Shown here in pieces: positions 26,213 through 34,369 of a DNA stretch of 64,000 nucleotides. The stretch comes from Sphingobacteriales bacterium (GTDB lineage Bacteria > Bacteroidota > Bacteroidia > Chitinophagales > JADIYW01). Below the pieces are notes generated by a model. The model searched no databases. It had not been told where the DNA came from and saw only the letters and a program-made list of their open reading frames with translations. Positions within the stretch are counted from its first letter, which is position 1. The number at the start of each line of letters is the position of its first letter. The DNA lies in NCBI GenBank assembly GCA_016719635.1, contig JADJYT010000016.1:62001-126000 (forward strand), in the 5' to 3' direction. The translations under genes and the position numbers were made by a program.

Positions 26213-26246
26213 AAATAAAAACAGTTTGTATTTCCATACAAACTGT
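26213..26246 (-). terminator. Intrinsic terminator after the polA operon
   Basis: ACAGTTTGTAT (26221-26231) and ATACAAACTGT (26236-26246) form a perfect 11-bp stem with loop TTCC. On the minus strand it is followed by TTTTATTT. It lies 25 bases after the stop of the 227-aa gene. Confidence 0.85.
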
Positions 26247-26270
26247 ATATGCAAAATTAAAGATTATTGT

Positions 26271-26954
26271 TTAATAATTCAAAGAAGCGCGTTTTGATTT
26301 AACAGTTTCTATTATTTGCTGTTGTATGACAATCTGCTGTTGTTTCGTAGTCTGGTCCACATCATTTTTCTTGATGTCCTGCTCGCGTTGCTGTATCAGC
26401 GCCTTCGCTTTTTCAATTTCTTTAATATGATCCTCTTTTTTCTTCACGAGGTCTTTCAAATCCCCTGTTAGTCCCTTCAGCACTTTTTCCTCTGATTTCA
26501 GCTGGTCGTCGGTCACATCAATGGCACGGTCTCTGGCAAATTTTTTCAATACCGCTTCCATTCCTGCGTATTGTGATCCATAAGCTGCTGATGTGATAAA
26601 GGCACCTCCCAAATCTGTAAAAACGGTCACCTTAGAGCCTTTTTCCACCGGTGAAACGATAACATACATATCTACCACATTCGCGCTCACCGTTGGTATT
26701 TGAGCATTATCAATGAATATCTCGGGATTCTTTTTATCTCTCGCGACTTTCCCTTTCATCTTTTTGCCCCATCTTTCAATGGCGTCTTTGGCACCCTCCT
26801 GGTCACTGCCGTTCAGCACGATCTCAATACCATTCTGTTCACCTTTGCTCATAAACTGGCGAACTTCATTTGTGGTAAACACAGTCTGTGCAGACAAGGA
26901 GGCAGAAAGAAACAAAGCCGCTGTCAACAATAAATGATTAAAATAATTTTTCAT
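26271..26954 (-). CDS. Secreted protein with C-terminal coiled coil, function unknown
   Basis: Exported protein of 227 aa: a signal peptide of about 22 residues ends SLSAQ. The middle (residues about 23-150) is a mixed alpha/beta domain with VVDMYVIVSPVEKGSKVTVF. The last 70 residues are a Lys/Glu/Gln-rich coiled coil (KKKEDHIKEIEKAKALIQQ). I do not recognise a family. It starts 12 bases after the PorE-like envelope protein and ends the operon before a strong terminator, so it probably works in the periplasm with that protein; a coiled coil could mediate assembly. No catalytic motif is visible. Confidence 0.78.
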   Translation of the reverse strand: MKNYFNHLLLTAALFLSASLSAQTVFTTNEVRQFMSKGEQNGIEIVLNGSDQEGAKDAIERWGKKMKGKVARDKKNPEIFIDNAQIPTVSANVVDMYVIVSPVEKGSKVTVFTDLGGAFITSAAYGSQYAGMEAVLKKFARDRAIDVTDDQLKSEEKVLKGLTGDLKDLVKKKEDHIKEIEKAKALIQQREQDIKKNDVDQTTKQQQIVIQQQIIETVKSKRASLNY

Positions 26955-26966
26955 AATAATTTAATT

Positions 26967-29477
26967 TTATTTAATAATATTGGAAACTTTTCCTTTGGTG
27001 TACTGCAAAATGAATGCCACAAAATAATTCTGCGCCCTGACCTTTTCAAGCACTGCCTTCGCCTCTCCCAAATCATAATACTCTCCCAGTCTGTATATAT
27101 ACTGTTCAAATGATTTTATCCTTTCAATTTTTCCCAGATTGCTGAGTTGCGGAAACTCGACATTATCATCCAGGAAGCTGCCAATCTGTATTTTGTAACT
27201 TATGTCCGGACGGTTGATGAGTTTAAGTTTAGCCGGTTTATAGGAATCGGGAATCGGCAGGAAGGCTGTAGTATCTAATTCAAACAACTGTTCTGCAATC
27301 TCCGGATTGATAACCTTCTCCGTTTTAATTTCCGTCTTGTCAGGCTTTATTTCTTCTGAAAGAACCGGAGGTTTTACAGGAATTTCTTCAGTTTTCTTTT
27401 CGGAAACAACTTCTTTCTTCAGTTCATTTTGAATTTTCGCCGTTCCTTCGGATGATTTAGCTGTTTTGGAATCTAACCAGCTAATCTTAGCCGGTTCATC
27501 TTTTGATATTACCTTTAGCAATGAATCCACCTTTGACCGTGTAATCGGTTCATTGTGCACCGGTTTATTGATGACCGTTTCAGGCGGACCATTCTGTTCA
27601 ACTTTAATATATGTGGGCACATTATTCCTGGCGTATACCTTGTTGGCGGTAGTGGTAAAGGTGTTCCCTGTCAATATATAATCTTTCACCTTAACACTAT
27701 ATTTATCCAGGCCGTAAGTGGATAGTTCGTCCGTAATCTTATTTTCCTGCCGTTCAAAAATAACTTTGTAATTGTTATTCAATAACAGCTTCAGCTGATA
27801 CCTGCCGTCTTTATCAATTTCAATCTCCCGCAATTTCTGAGTAGTGTAATTCACCATCCTCATCTTGACATTCTTTGCCGGTTTATTGGTTGCTCCATCT
27901 GTCACCTTACCCGTAAACACAATATAATTCTCCAATGACAATTGGTTGGTTGCACTGTTGAGAATGCTGAACTTTGCATTTTGGCTCAGTCGAATCTCTT
28001 CAACTATGGAATCCGTGGAATTCTTTCCAAATGAATTCGGGGTAATCGTTACGGGTTTATAATTGTCTTTTGAAATATTCACCGTGAAATTCTTATCCCT
28101 GGCCACTTGAAAAACGGCCCTGCCGTTAGCATCTGTCACCCCTTCCGTCATCCTGTTATCATTCTTGTTTTCGGAGAGTTTCAGAAAGGCGTAGTCTAAT
28201 GCATGGCCGCTGGAAGAGTCTGATACCTGAACGATCAGTTTGAGGTCGAAAGGAATAAACCGGTAAATATCAAATCCTCCCTTGCCTCCGGCTCTGTTGG
28301 AAGTCACATACCCCGTATTAATCGCTTTGTCAAACAGGATACTGACCTCATCGCCAGCCGAATTGATAGGCGCCGGCTGCATCAAAACATCCTGCCAGAC
28401 ATTATTTGCATAGTCAGCCACATATATATCATAACCGCCAAAACCTCCATCCCTGCCGGAAGAAAAATAAAGGATGTTGTCTTTTCCATCCTGAACGACG
28501 AAGGGACTTATTTCATCGGCTGGTGAATTCAGCAATTTCCCCAAATTGGACGGTTTGCTCCAGCTATTGTTTGTCCATGAACTCTTCCAGATATCGAAAC
28601 CGCCTGAACCATTCGGCAGATTAGATGAAAAATAAATATCCGCACCGTCAGTGCTGAATGCAGGCTGCCTGAATATATAACCTTCCTGATTAAAGGGCAG
28701 CGGTTGAATGTTTAACAGATTACCACCCAGATTATCCGCTATGTACAATTGTTCATGGGCTTTTGAAGCTTTATTAGCGTTAGCATTATCTGATTTAGCG
28801 GCAAATACCACCCTGTTGCCATCTCTGGAATAAGATAATCCGGTGATGATTAATTTGAGCATATTTGGATTCACGACCCTGACAGGTTCAGCAAAACCAT
28901 CGTATGCCCTTACCGCCTGAAGTATCCTGTACTGCGTTTTATCCTCGGGAGCAGAAGGGTTTTGTATGGTAACATAAACGGGGTTGGTTCTGAGTACAGC
29001 CAGTTGTATTTCATCTGCTGAAGTATTAAACGCATAGTTTTCCAGCTTGTAATTATCCGTTAGCGCCGATGCTTTGAGGATGCGTTCACATTGATTCGCC
29101 AAATCCATTACCTTATTCACATCACCCGTCATGGCTGCGTACATCAGATAGGCATCTAACGCTTTCTGATATTCCCCGGTCAACTGGCTGGCATAGGCGT
29201 AATTGAATAAATTAATCTTGGAAGAATTGATCAGTTGAGTTTCTTTATTATACCATTGCATCGCCGCGGTATATTCCTTTTTCTTTACATACAGGTCTGC
29301 AATCCTGAAGGCATCCTGCGGATCGCGGTTTGGGCTGTAATATCTATCCTGGTAATACTGGATCACCTTATCGATTCCACCCTTGGCAATTAATTTGCTG
29401 ATATACGCTGCATCCCATTTCTTTGCAACAGAAACGAGGGACAGGAACATACAAACCAATAGAAATACTCTTCTCAT
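26967..29477 (-). CDS. Envelope protein with TPR, PD40 propeller, CarboxypepD_reg-like and SPOR domains (PorE-like)
   Basis: Exported protein of 836 aa. After a signal peptide come TPR-like helices (about residues 20-140, DAFRIADLYVKKKEYTAAM) and a beta-propeller of PD40 type. Its repeats end in forms such as IYFSSNLPNGSGGFDIW, ILYFSSGRDGGFGGYDIY and TGYVTSNRAGGKGGFDIYR. Two Ig-like CarboxypepD_reg segments follow (about 410-580), then a Pro/Glu/Lys-rich linker. A C-terminal SPOR-like domain (KIQIGSFLDDNVEFPQ, about 755-830) probably binds denuded peptidoglycan. This order matches PorE of type IX secretion, except that PorE ends in an OmpA-like domain. It lies ten bases behind polA and before its small partner, co-transcribed. 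Direct T9SS function is inferred. Confidence 0.82.
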   Translation of the reverse strand: MRRVFLLVCMFLSLVSVAKKWDAAYISKLIAKGGIDKVIQYYQDRYYSPNRDPQDAFRIADLYVKKKEYTAAMQWYNKETQLINSSKINLFNYAYASQLTGEYQKALDAYLMYAAMTGDVNKVMDLANQCERILKASALTDNYKLENYAFNTSADEIQLAVLRTNPVYVTIQNPSAPEDKTQYRILQAVRAYDGFAEPVRVVNPNMLKLIITGLSYSRDGNRVVFAAKSDNANANKASKAHEQLYIADNLGGNLLNIQPLPFNQEGYIFRQPAFSTDGADIYFSSNLPNGSGGFDIWKSSWTNNSWSKPSNLGKLLNSPADEISPFVVQDGKDNILYFSSGRDGGFGGYDIYVADYANNVWQDVLMQPAPINSAGDEVSILFDKAINTGYVTSNRAGGKGGFDIYRFIPFDLKLIVQVSDSSSGHALDYAFLKLSENKNDNRMTEGVTDANGRAVFQVARDKNFTVNISKDNYKPVTITPNSFGKNSTDSIVEEIRLSQNAKFSILNSATNQLSLENYIVFTGKVTDGATNKPAKNVKMRMVNYTTQKLREIEIDKDGRYQLKLLLNNNYKVIFERQENKITDELSTYGLDKYSVKVKDYILTGNTFTTTANKVYARNNVPTYIKVEQNGPPETVINKPVHNEPITRSKVDSLLKVISKDEPAKISWLDSKTAKSSEGTAKIQNELKKEVVSEKKTEEIPVKPPVLSEEIKPDKTEIKTEKVINPEIAEQLFELDTTAFLPIPDSYKPAKLKLINRPDISYKIQIGSFLDDNVEFPQLSNLGKIERIKSFEQYIYRLGEYYDLGEAKAVLEKVRAQNYFVAFILQYTKGKVSNIIK

Positions 29478-29487
29478 AGTTACCTGA

Positions 29488-32313
29488 TTAATGTGCTTCC
29501 AGCCAGTTGGTACCGAACCCTGCCGATACCTCTAAGGGTACCTGCAAAGGTAACGCATTTTGCATTTCGTGTATTACAATTTTCTTAATTTCCTCCTTTT
29601 CGGGTATATAAACATCAAACAACAGCTCATCATGTACCTGCAGGATCATCTTGGACTGCAATTTATGCCGTTTGAAGGCACGATGGATGTTTATCATCGC
29701 GAGTTTTATCATATCGGCTGCGGTACCCTGAATAGGTGCATTGATGGCATTCCGCTCTGCAAATCCGCGTATCGTCCAGTTCCCGGCATTGATATCGCGC
29801 AGATAACGGCGTCTGTGCAAAAGCGTTTCCACATACCCGTTTTTGCGCGCCGATTCAATGGTCGAATCCATATAATTTTTGATGCCGCTGTATTTCTGAA
29901 AATACTGCTCGATAAGCGCGGCAGCATCCGTACGGGAGATGCCGAGACGTTGTGCCAGTCCGAAAGCGGAAATACCATAGATGATACCGAAATTCACCAT
30001 TTTGGCCTGTCGGCGCATTTCAGCCGTCACTTCTGCTAAAGGCACGTTGAAGACATTGGCCGCTGTGGCTGCATGAATATCCAGGTTCCTCTGAAACGCA
30101 TGTATCATATTTTCATCCTGACTGATAGAGGCTACTATGCGCAGTTCAATTTGCGAATAGTCTGCAGATAATAACGTATGGTGTTCATCTTTTTGTATAA
30201 ATGCCTTCCGTATCTTTCTTCCCCGTTCGGTACGAATGGGTATATTTTGCAGATTCGGATTCGTAGAACTCAATCTTCCTGTGGCCGCAATGGCTTGATT
30301 GAAGGTGGTATGCAGGCGATGTGTTTTGGGGTTGATGAGATTCGGCAGCGCATCCACATAGGTAGATTTTAGCTTGGTAAACTCCCGATAGTCCAGTAAT
30401 TTTTCAACGATCGGATATTCATGTGCTATCTTTTGCAGCGTTTCTTCATCCGTGGAATATTGCCCCGACTTTGTCTTTTTGCCGGGATACGGAATTTTCA
30501 TCTTCTCAAATAATATATCCCCTAATTGTTTCGGTGAGTCAATATTGAAATGAGCCCCGCAGGCAGACTGAATCTCTTCCTGCAACTGGACGATATCACC
30601 TGCTATTTCTTTGGAATAATCTTTCAGGAAGCCCGTATCAATTCGAACGCCCTCGTATTCCATATCCGTCAAGACAGAAACCAAAGGTGTTTCTAGGTCG
30701 TAAAAGAGTTTATCCAGATGCGTCTGCTCAATTTCATTTTTAAAGGCTTCATACAACTGATAAGTTACATCGGCATCTTCGGCGGCATATTCTTTTATCT
30801 TCTCAAGGGGTACATCCCGCATGGTGCCCTGTTTAGGTCCTTTTTTGCCAATCAGTTCTTCGATGGAGACGGGTGTATAGCCTAAATAATTTTCAGACAA
30901 CACATTCATGTTGTGCTTGGTATCGGCATCCATCAGGTAATGAGCGAGCATCGTATCAAAGAAAACACCTTTCAGTTCAACGCCATACCACTTCAGCACC
31001 AATTGGTCAAACTTGATATTTTGTCCTATTTTGACGATTTTTTCGTCTTCTAAAACGGCCTTAAACCAATGAACGATTCCTGTCGCTTCCTCTTGTTTTT
31101 CCGGAACCGGGACATACCAGGCTTCATGACTCTTGACGGCAAATGACATACCGACCAGCTCACAATTATTGGCCTCCAATGAAGTAGTCTCGGTGTCAAA
31201 GGCGAATTTTTCGGAGGTCTGCAACAGATGAACTAACTTCTGAATCTTCTCCGGTGTATCCGTTAAGTGATAATGATGTTCGGTATTCTGTATATTTTTT
31301 CCGTATGTAACGGATTCCTCTTTCGTTACGTTATCTGCTGCAGCGTCCACTGAAAATAAAGAAAACTGTGATTTATCTGAAGACAGAACCGTTTGCTTTT
31401 TGGCTGCCACCTCATTGATGGAATAATCTTCTCCCAGAATTCTTTTTCCCAATGTTCTGAATTCCAGTTCAGCAAAAATGGCTGCTAATTTTTCTTTATC
31501 AAACTCTTTTAGAATAAAGTCTTCTTCCTTCCATTCTATCGGGGCGTCCGTAATAATGGTTGCTAATTTCTTGGAGATGAATGCCATCTCTTTATGCTCC
31601 AGGAGTTTCTCTTTCATCGCTCCCTTCACACTGTCTATATTTTCATAAATATTCTCGATGGAACCAAACTGCCGTATCAGCATCTTGGCACCTTTCTCCC
31701 CTATGCCTCTTACACCGGGAATATTATCCACGGCATCGCCCCAAAGCCCGAGTATATCGATAATCTGTTTCGGACCGTTGATTTCCCACTTTTTATTCAG
31801 GTCCCCCACATTCAACACCTCCGCGGGCTTCCCCATAAACGGAGGCTTGTGTATGAAAATATTTTCAGAGGCAACCTGGCCTAAATCCTTATCCGGCGAA
31901 ACGATATAACATTCAAATCCTTCCTTTGCCGCTTTTACGGCCAGTGTTCCTATCAGGTCATCCGCTTCATACCCTTCGATTTCCACTACAGGCATATTCA
32001 TGGCACGGATAATGTCCTTGATATAGGGAATCGCCCTTACAATATCATCCGGCGTTTCCTGCCGGTTGGCCTTGTAAAAATCATGTTCCGCCTGCCTGTC
32101 CGTTTGTGCGGCAGCATCAAATACAATGGCATAATGCGTTGGCTTGTATTTTGTTTTTATTTCCCAGATGGTATTCAGAAACCCGGAAATGGCTGATACA
32201 TTCAATCCCTTGGAATTGATCAACGGATTTTTCTGCATCGCAAAATAGGCGCGAAAGATGAGGGCAAATGAGTCAAAGAGATATAGTTTTTTTATGGTTT
32301 GGCCTGAACTCAT
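29488..32313 (-). CDS. polA: DNA polymerase I
   Basis: Three-domain polymerase of 941 aa for Okazaki fragment processing and repair. The 5'-3' exonuclease domain starts KLYLFDSFALIFRAYFAM; the helix-hairpin-helix IDILGLWGDAVDNIPGVRG follows. The 3'-5' exonuclease keeps its acidic residues (FDTETTSLEA), so proofreading should be active, unlike in Taq-type enzymes. The polymerase domain has DYSQIELRI (motif A), RRQAKMVNFGIIYGIS (motif B) and QVHDELLFD (motif C). The ATG overlaps the stop of the AhpD-like gene by four bases (ATGA), so translation is coupled. Downstream genes follow after ten bases. Confidence 0.97.
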   Translation of the reverse strand: MSSGQTIKKLYLFDSFALIFRAYFAMQKNPLINSKGLNVSAISGFLNTIWEIKTKYKPTHYAIVFDAAAQTDRQAEHDFYKANRQETPDDIVRAIPYIKDIIRAMNMPVVEIEGYEADDLIGTLAVKAAKEGFECYIVSPDKDLGQVASENIFIHKPPFMGKPAEVLNVGDLNKKWEINGPKQIIDILGLWGDAVDNIPGVRGIGEKGAKMLIRQFGSIENIYENIDSVKGAMKEKLLEHKEMAFISKKLATIITDAPIEWKEEDFILKEFDKEKLAAIFAELEFRTLGKRILGEDYSINEVAAKKQTVLSSDKSQFSLFSVDAAADNVTKEESVTYGKNIQNTEHHYHLTDTPEKIQKLVHLLQTSEKFAFDTETTSLEANNCELVGMSFAVKSHEAWYVPVPEKQEEATGIVHWFKAVLEDEKIVKIGQNIKFDQLVLKWYGVELKGVFFDTMLAHYLMDADTKHNMNVLSENYLGYTPVSIEELIGKKGPKQGTMRDVPLEKIKEYAAEDADVTYQLYEAFKNEIEQTHLDKLFYDLETPLVSVLTDMEYEGVRIDTGFLKDYSKEIAGDIVQLQEEIQSACGAHFNIDSPKQLGDILFEKMKIPYPGKKTKSGQYSTDEETLQKIAHEYPIVEKLLDYREFTKLKSTYVDALPNLINPKTHRLHTTFNQAIAATGRLSSTNPNLQNIPIRTERGRKIRKAFIQKDEHHTLLSADYSQIELRIVASISQDENMIHAFQRNLDIHAATAANVFNVPLAEVTAEMRRQAKMVNFGIIYGISAFGLAQRLGISRTDAAALIEQYFQKYSGIKNYMDSTIESARKNGYVETLLHRRRYLRDINAGNWTIRGFAERNAINAPIQGTAADMIKLAMINIHRAFKRHKLQSKMILQVHDELLFDVYIPEKEEIKKIVIHEMQNALPLQVPLEVSAGFGTNWLEAH

Positions 32314-32663
32314 TGTTTGTTATTTTTTTGTAATGCTTCCCAATATTCCGCGGCTCTCCTGGTATGAGGAATGCAGATGCTCCCTCCCACTAAATTGGCA
32401 ATGGCGAAGACTTCATAGATTTGTTCTGTACTGACACCAAGTTCGTAGTTTTTTCCCAAATGATATTTGATACAATCGTCACACCTCAGCACCATGGACG
32501 CCACCAGCCCCAGCATTTCCTTTGTCTTGGAATCAACAGCCCCATCGGCATATGCATGCATGTCGAGATTGAAAAACCGATTGAGTGTCAGGTTTTTTTG
32601 TTCCAGTATGACCTCATTCATTTTTGAACGATAGTCGTTAAATTCACTAATTAAATCAGCCAT
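32310..32663 (-). CDS. AhpD-like/carboxymuconolactone decarboxylase family protein
   Basis: Small helical protein of 117 aa. The redox motif CDDCIKYH (Cys-X2-Cys with a following His) is that of AhpD-type alkylhydroperoxidases, in a family that also includes carboxymuconolactone decarboxylases. The surroundings VASMVLRCDDCI and IANLVGGSICIP are characteristic. It likely detoxifies peroxides as a trimer or hexamer, with an unknown reductant; bacillithiol or a thioredoxin is possible given bshA in the window. It overlaps polA by four bases. The start codon lies directly after the T run of a strong hairpin, so expression may depend on read-through of that terminator or on a start within it. Confidence 0.88.
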   Translation of the reverse strand: MADLISEFNDYRSKMNEVILEQKNLTLNRFFNLDMHAYADGAVDSKTKEMLGLVASMVLRCDDCIKYHLGKNYELGVSTEQIYEVFAIANLVGGSICIPHTRRAAEYWEALQKNNKQ

Positions 32664-32710
32664 AAAAAAAGACCATTATTTCGTCTAAAATACGACAAAT
32701 AATAGTCTTT
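32664..32710 (-). terminator. Large hairpin and T run abutting the AhpD-like start codon
   Basis: On the minus strand a stem of about 16 pairs with one mismatch and one bulge (32668-32685 with 32694-32710) is followed by seven T. The T run ends at the base before the ATG at 32663. It terminates arsR-like gene 1 and may regulate the following operon. Confidence 0.75.
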
Positions 32711-32739
32711 GATAAATTACTAACAAAAAAAGAAATGAA

Positions 32740-33072
32740 TTATTTCTTCTTCTTGGCCACTTTACGCGCCTGTGTCCACTCTTCAAACAAATCGATGCCA
32801 CGGTTCATTGCATCTAATCGCTCATAGTTCAGAGAGTAATAGATTTTTTTCCCATCTCTGCGGGTACGGACAACATCCACTCCTCTCAGAATCTTTAAAT
32901 GCTGAGATGTAATAGATTGTTCAATCTTGAGTGTGTTGTAAATGACGTTTACATTCACTTCTTTTTTGTCGTGGATCAGCTTGATGATTTTTAATCTGAG
33001 GTGATGTGCCACTGCTCTTAAAAGCTCTGCCGCTTTCTCGATCTTTTCGGTGTTGAATTCAAAATTTTCCAT
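32740..33072 (-). CDS. ArsR-family winged-helix regulator 1
   Basis: DNA-binding protein of 110 aa from the ATG at 33072; the TTG at 33087 is five codons upstream and less likely. The HTH region runs from LIHDKKEVNVNVIYNTLKIE to the recognition helix SITSQHLKILRGVDVV, and the wing is RTRRDGKKIYYSLN. There is no Cys at all, so it cannot be a thiol-metal sensor of the classic ArsR type; another signal is needed. The C-terminus is very basic. A perfect -7 box TATATTTG stands 27 bases before the ATG, and a strong hairpin follows the gene. Its paralogue lies just upstream. Confidence 0.88.
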   Translation of the reverse strand: MENFEFNTEKIEKAAELLRAVAHHLRLKIIKLIHDKKEVNVNVIYNTLKIEQSITSQHLKILRGVDVVRTRRDGKKIYYSLNYERLDAMNRGIDLFEEWTQARKVAKKKK

Positions 33073-33099
33073 AAAGACTTTTTTCAATTTAGTTCACTA

Positions 33100-33107
33100 C
33101 AAATATA
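33100..33107 (-). promoter_or_regulatory. -7 promoter box of ArsR-like gene 1
   Basis: On the minus strand TATATTTG matches TAnnTTTG exactly, with the G 28 bases before the ATG at 33072. A palindromic operator was not evident. Confidence 0.55.
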
Positions 33108-33236
33108 TGTAATCTTTGGATAGTTAAGCGGAATTATATAGTTAAATATCACAATATTTAACATATCTCCTGAAATTAAGAGAGGTATAGATAGAAAAGT
33201 TGATCTTACTCAATAAGAATCGGGGCTATTAGTTCC

Positions 33237-33560
33237 TTATTTCACTAACTCGTGCATCAATCTGGAAATTTCATCCATTCGTGCATGATCTACTGAATAG
33301 TATATATATTTACCGTCACGGGTGGTAACCACAACTCCTGCACGACGCAACAAGGCAAGATGCTGTGAAGCGACGGACTGCTCTAAACGCAATCGGACAT
33401 ACAAATCGGTCACAGTCATTTTCCCTTCCTTATTTAACAGGCGAATCATTTCCTGGCGTAGTTTGTGATTAACCGCACGTAATACAAGAACAGATTTGCG
33501 CAATACCTGGAAATCAATCTTTAATTCCGGTTGCATAATCGTTTTGCTGTTTACAGACAT
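33237..33560 (-). CDS. ArsR-family winged-helix regulator 2
   Basis: DNA-binding protein of 107 aa, paralogue of the downstream regulator. The HTH is LYVRLRLEQSVASQHLALLR and the wing is VTTRDGKYIYYSVDHARM. Again there is no Cys, so no classic metal site. The start ATG at 33560 fits the usual length. Both regulators share the pattern of an alpha-helical N-terminus with LRAVxHxLR before the HTH, so they probably arose by duplication. They may bind related sites and could form heterodimers. The target genes are not known; adjacent minus-strand operons (ahpD-polA, tsaB) are candidates only by position. Confidence 0.87.
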   Translation of the reverse strand: MSVNSKTIMQPELKIDFQVLRKSVLVLRAVNHKLRQEMIRLLNKEGKMTVTDLYVRLRLEQSVASQHLALLRRAGVVVTTRDGKYIYYSVDHARMDEISRLMHELVK

Positions 33561-33666
33561 TGAATTTAATTTTACTTTTTCCGCTATATTAATAGATCAA
33601 GAATCATTCCAACGTTGAAAATATTATTATTGATCAGAAGTTTCAAATAATAAACGTTAAAAATAT

Positions 33667-34368
33667 TTATTTGTTTTGCTGGGTGTAAAATGCTTTCGCA
33701 TAATTGGGTTCAAAGTAGGCTGTGTCTTCGAATGTCTGGTTTCTGAATCGTGAATAGGCCAGGCAACACATATCTTCTGCACTTGGTATAAATTCCTCGA
33801 TAATCGTAATATTGTCAGTATCTATGTATTTTCTGGATTTCGCAGCCCCGCTACCAAAAAGTACATATGTCTTATCTGACAGAAACAACTGTTCCGATGT
33901 TGCATCCAGCACCAAACTGGAAAACTCCTGAGTAACACCTAAGGCTCTGTCATAAAAGGAGGTATACACTTCTTCCCTTCGGGCATCTATCATAGGAACA
34001 AAAATATCAAATGCCGTCTGGCAGTGCCTGTTTTGTATACCCGCCGTCATTGCCTGCAGGGTTGGAACGGCAATCAGCGGAATATCCAATGAATAGCAAT
34101 ACCCTTTCGCAGCAGAGGCCGCAATGCGCAGTCCGGTATAGGAGCCGGGGCCGGCGCTGATGGCAACCGCCTGTAAATCTCTAAATGATATTCCCGCTTC
34201 TTTCAAAACCTCAGCCGTTAACAGATGAATCTTATCTGCCGCCTTGTTGGGTTCCAGCACATTCTTGATGCTGATACATTGCTCATTACGGCAGACAGCC
34301 ACGGAGGTGACCGATTGGGCAACTTCAAGACATATAATATAAACGGGTAACAGAGCCACTGCCTGCAT
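33667..34368 (-). CDS. tsaB: tRNA threonylcarbamoyladenosine complex subunit TsaB
   Basis: Protein of 233 aa needed with TsaD and TsaE to make the t6A37 modification on ANN-decoding tRNAs. It is an ASKHA-fold pseudo-enzyme that dimerises with TsaD. The motif AVAISAGPGSYTGLRIAAS (about residues 66-84) is diagnostic, and ICLEVAQSVTSVAV near the start matches the first strand pair. The ATG at 34368 gives about ten more N-terminal residues than usual but is the only start. It follows the S41 protease by one base and is therefore co-transcribed and probably translationally coupled with it. Confidence 0.93.
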   Translation of the reverse strand: MQAVALLPVYIICLEVAQSVTSVAVCRNEQCISIKNVLEPNKAADKIHLLTAEVLKEAGISFRDLQAVAISAGPGSYTGLRIAASAAKGYCYSLDIPLIAVPTLQAMTAGIQNRHCQTAFDIFVPMIDARREEVYTSFYDRALGVTQEFSSLVLDATSEQLFLSDKTYVLFGSGAAKSRKYIDTDNITIIEEFIPSAEDMCCLAYSRFRNQTFEDTAYFEPNYAKAFYTQQNK

Positions 34369-34369
34369 G

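Noticed and set aside
24892..26241. Longer DUF349-like protein starting at 26241
   Set aside because: The upstream part overlaps the terminator hairpin at 26213-26246 and has no conserved sequence.
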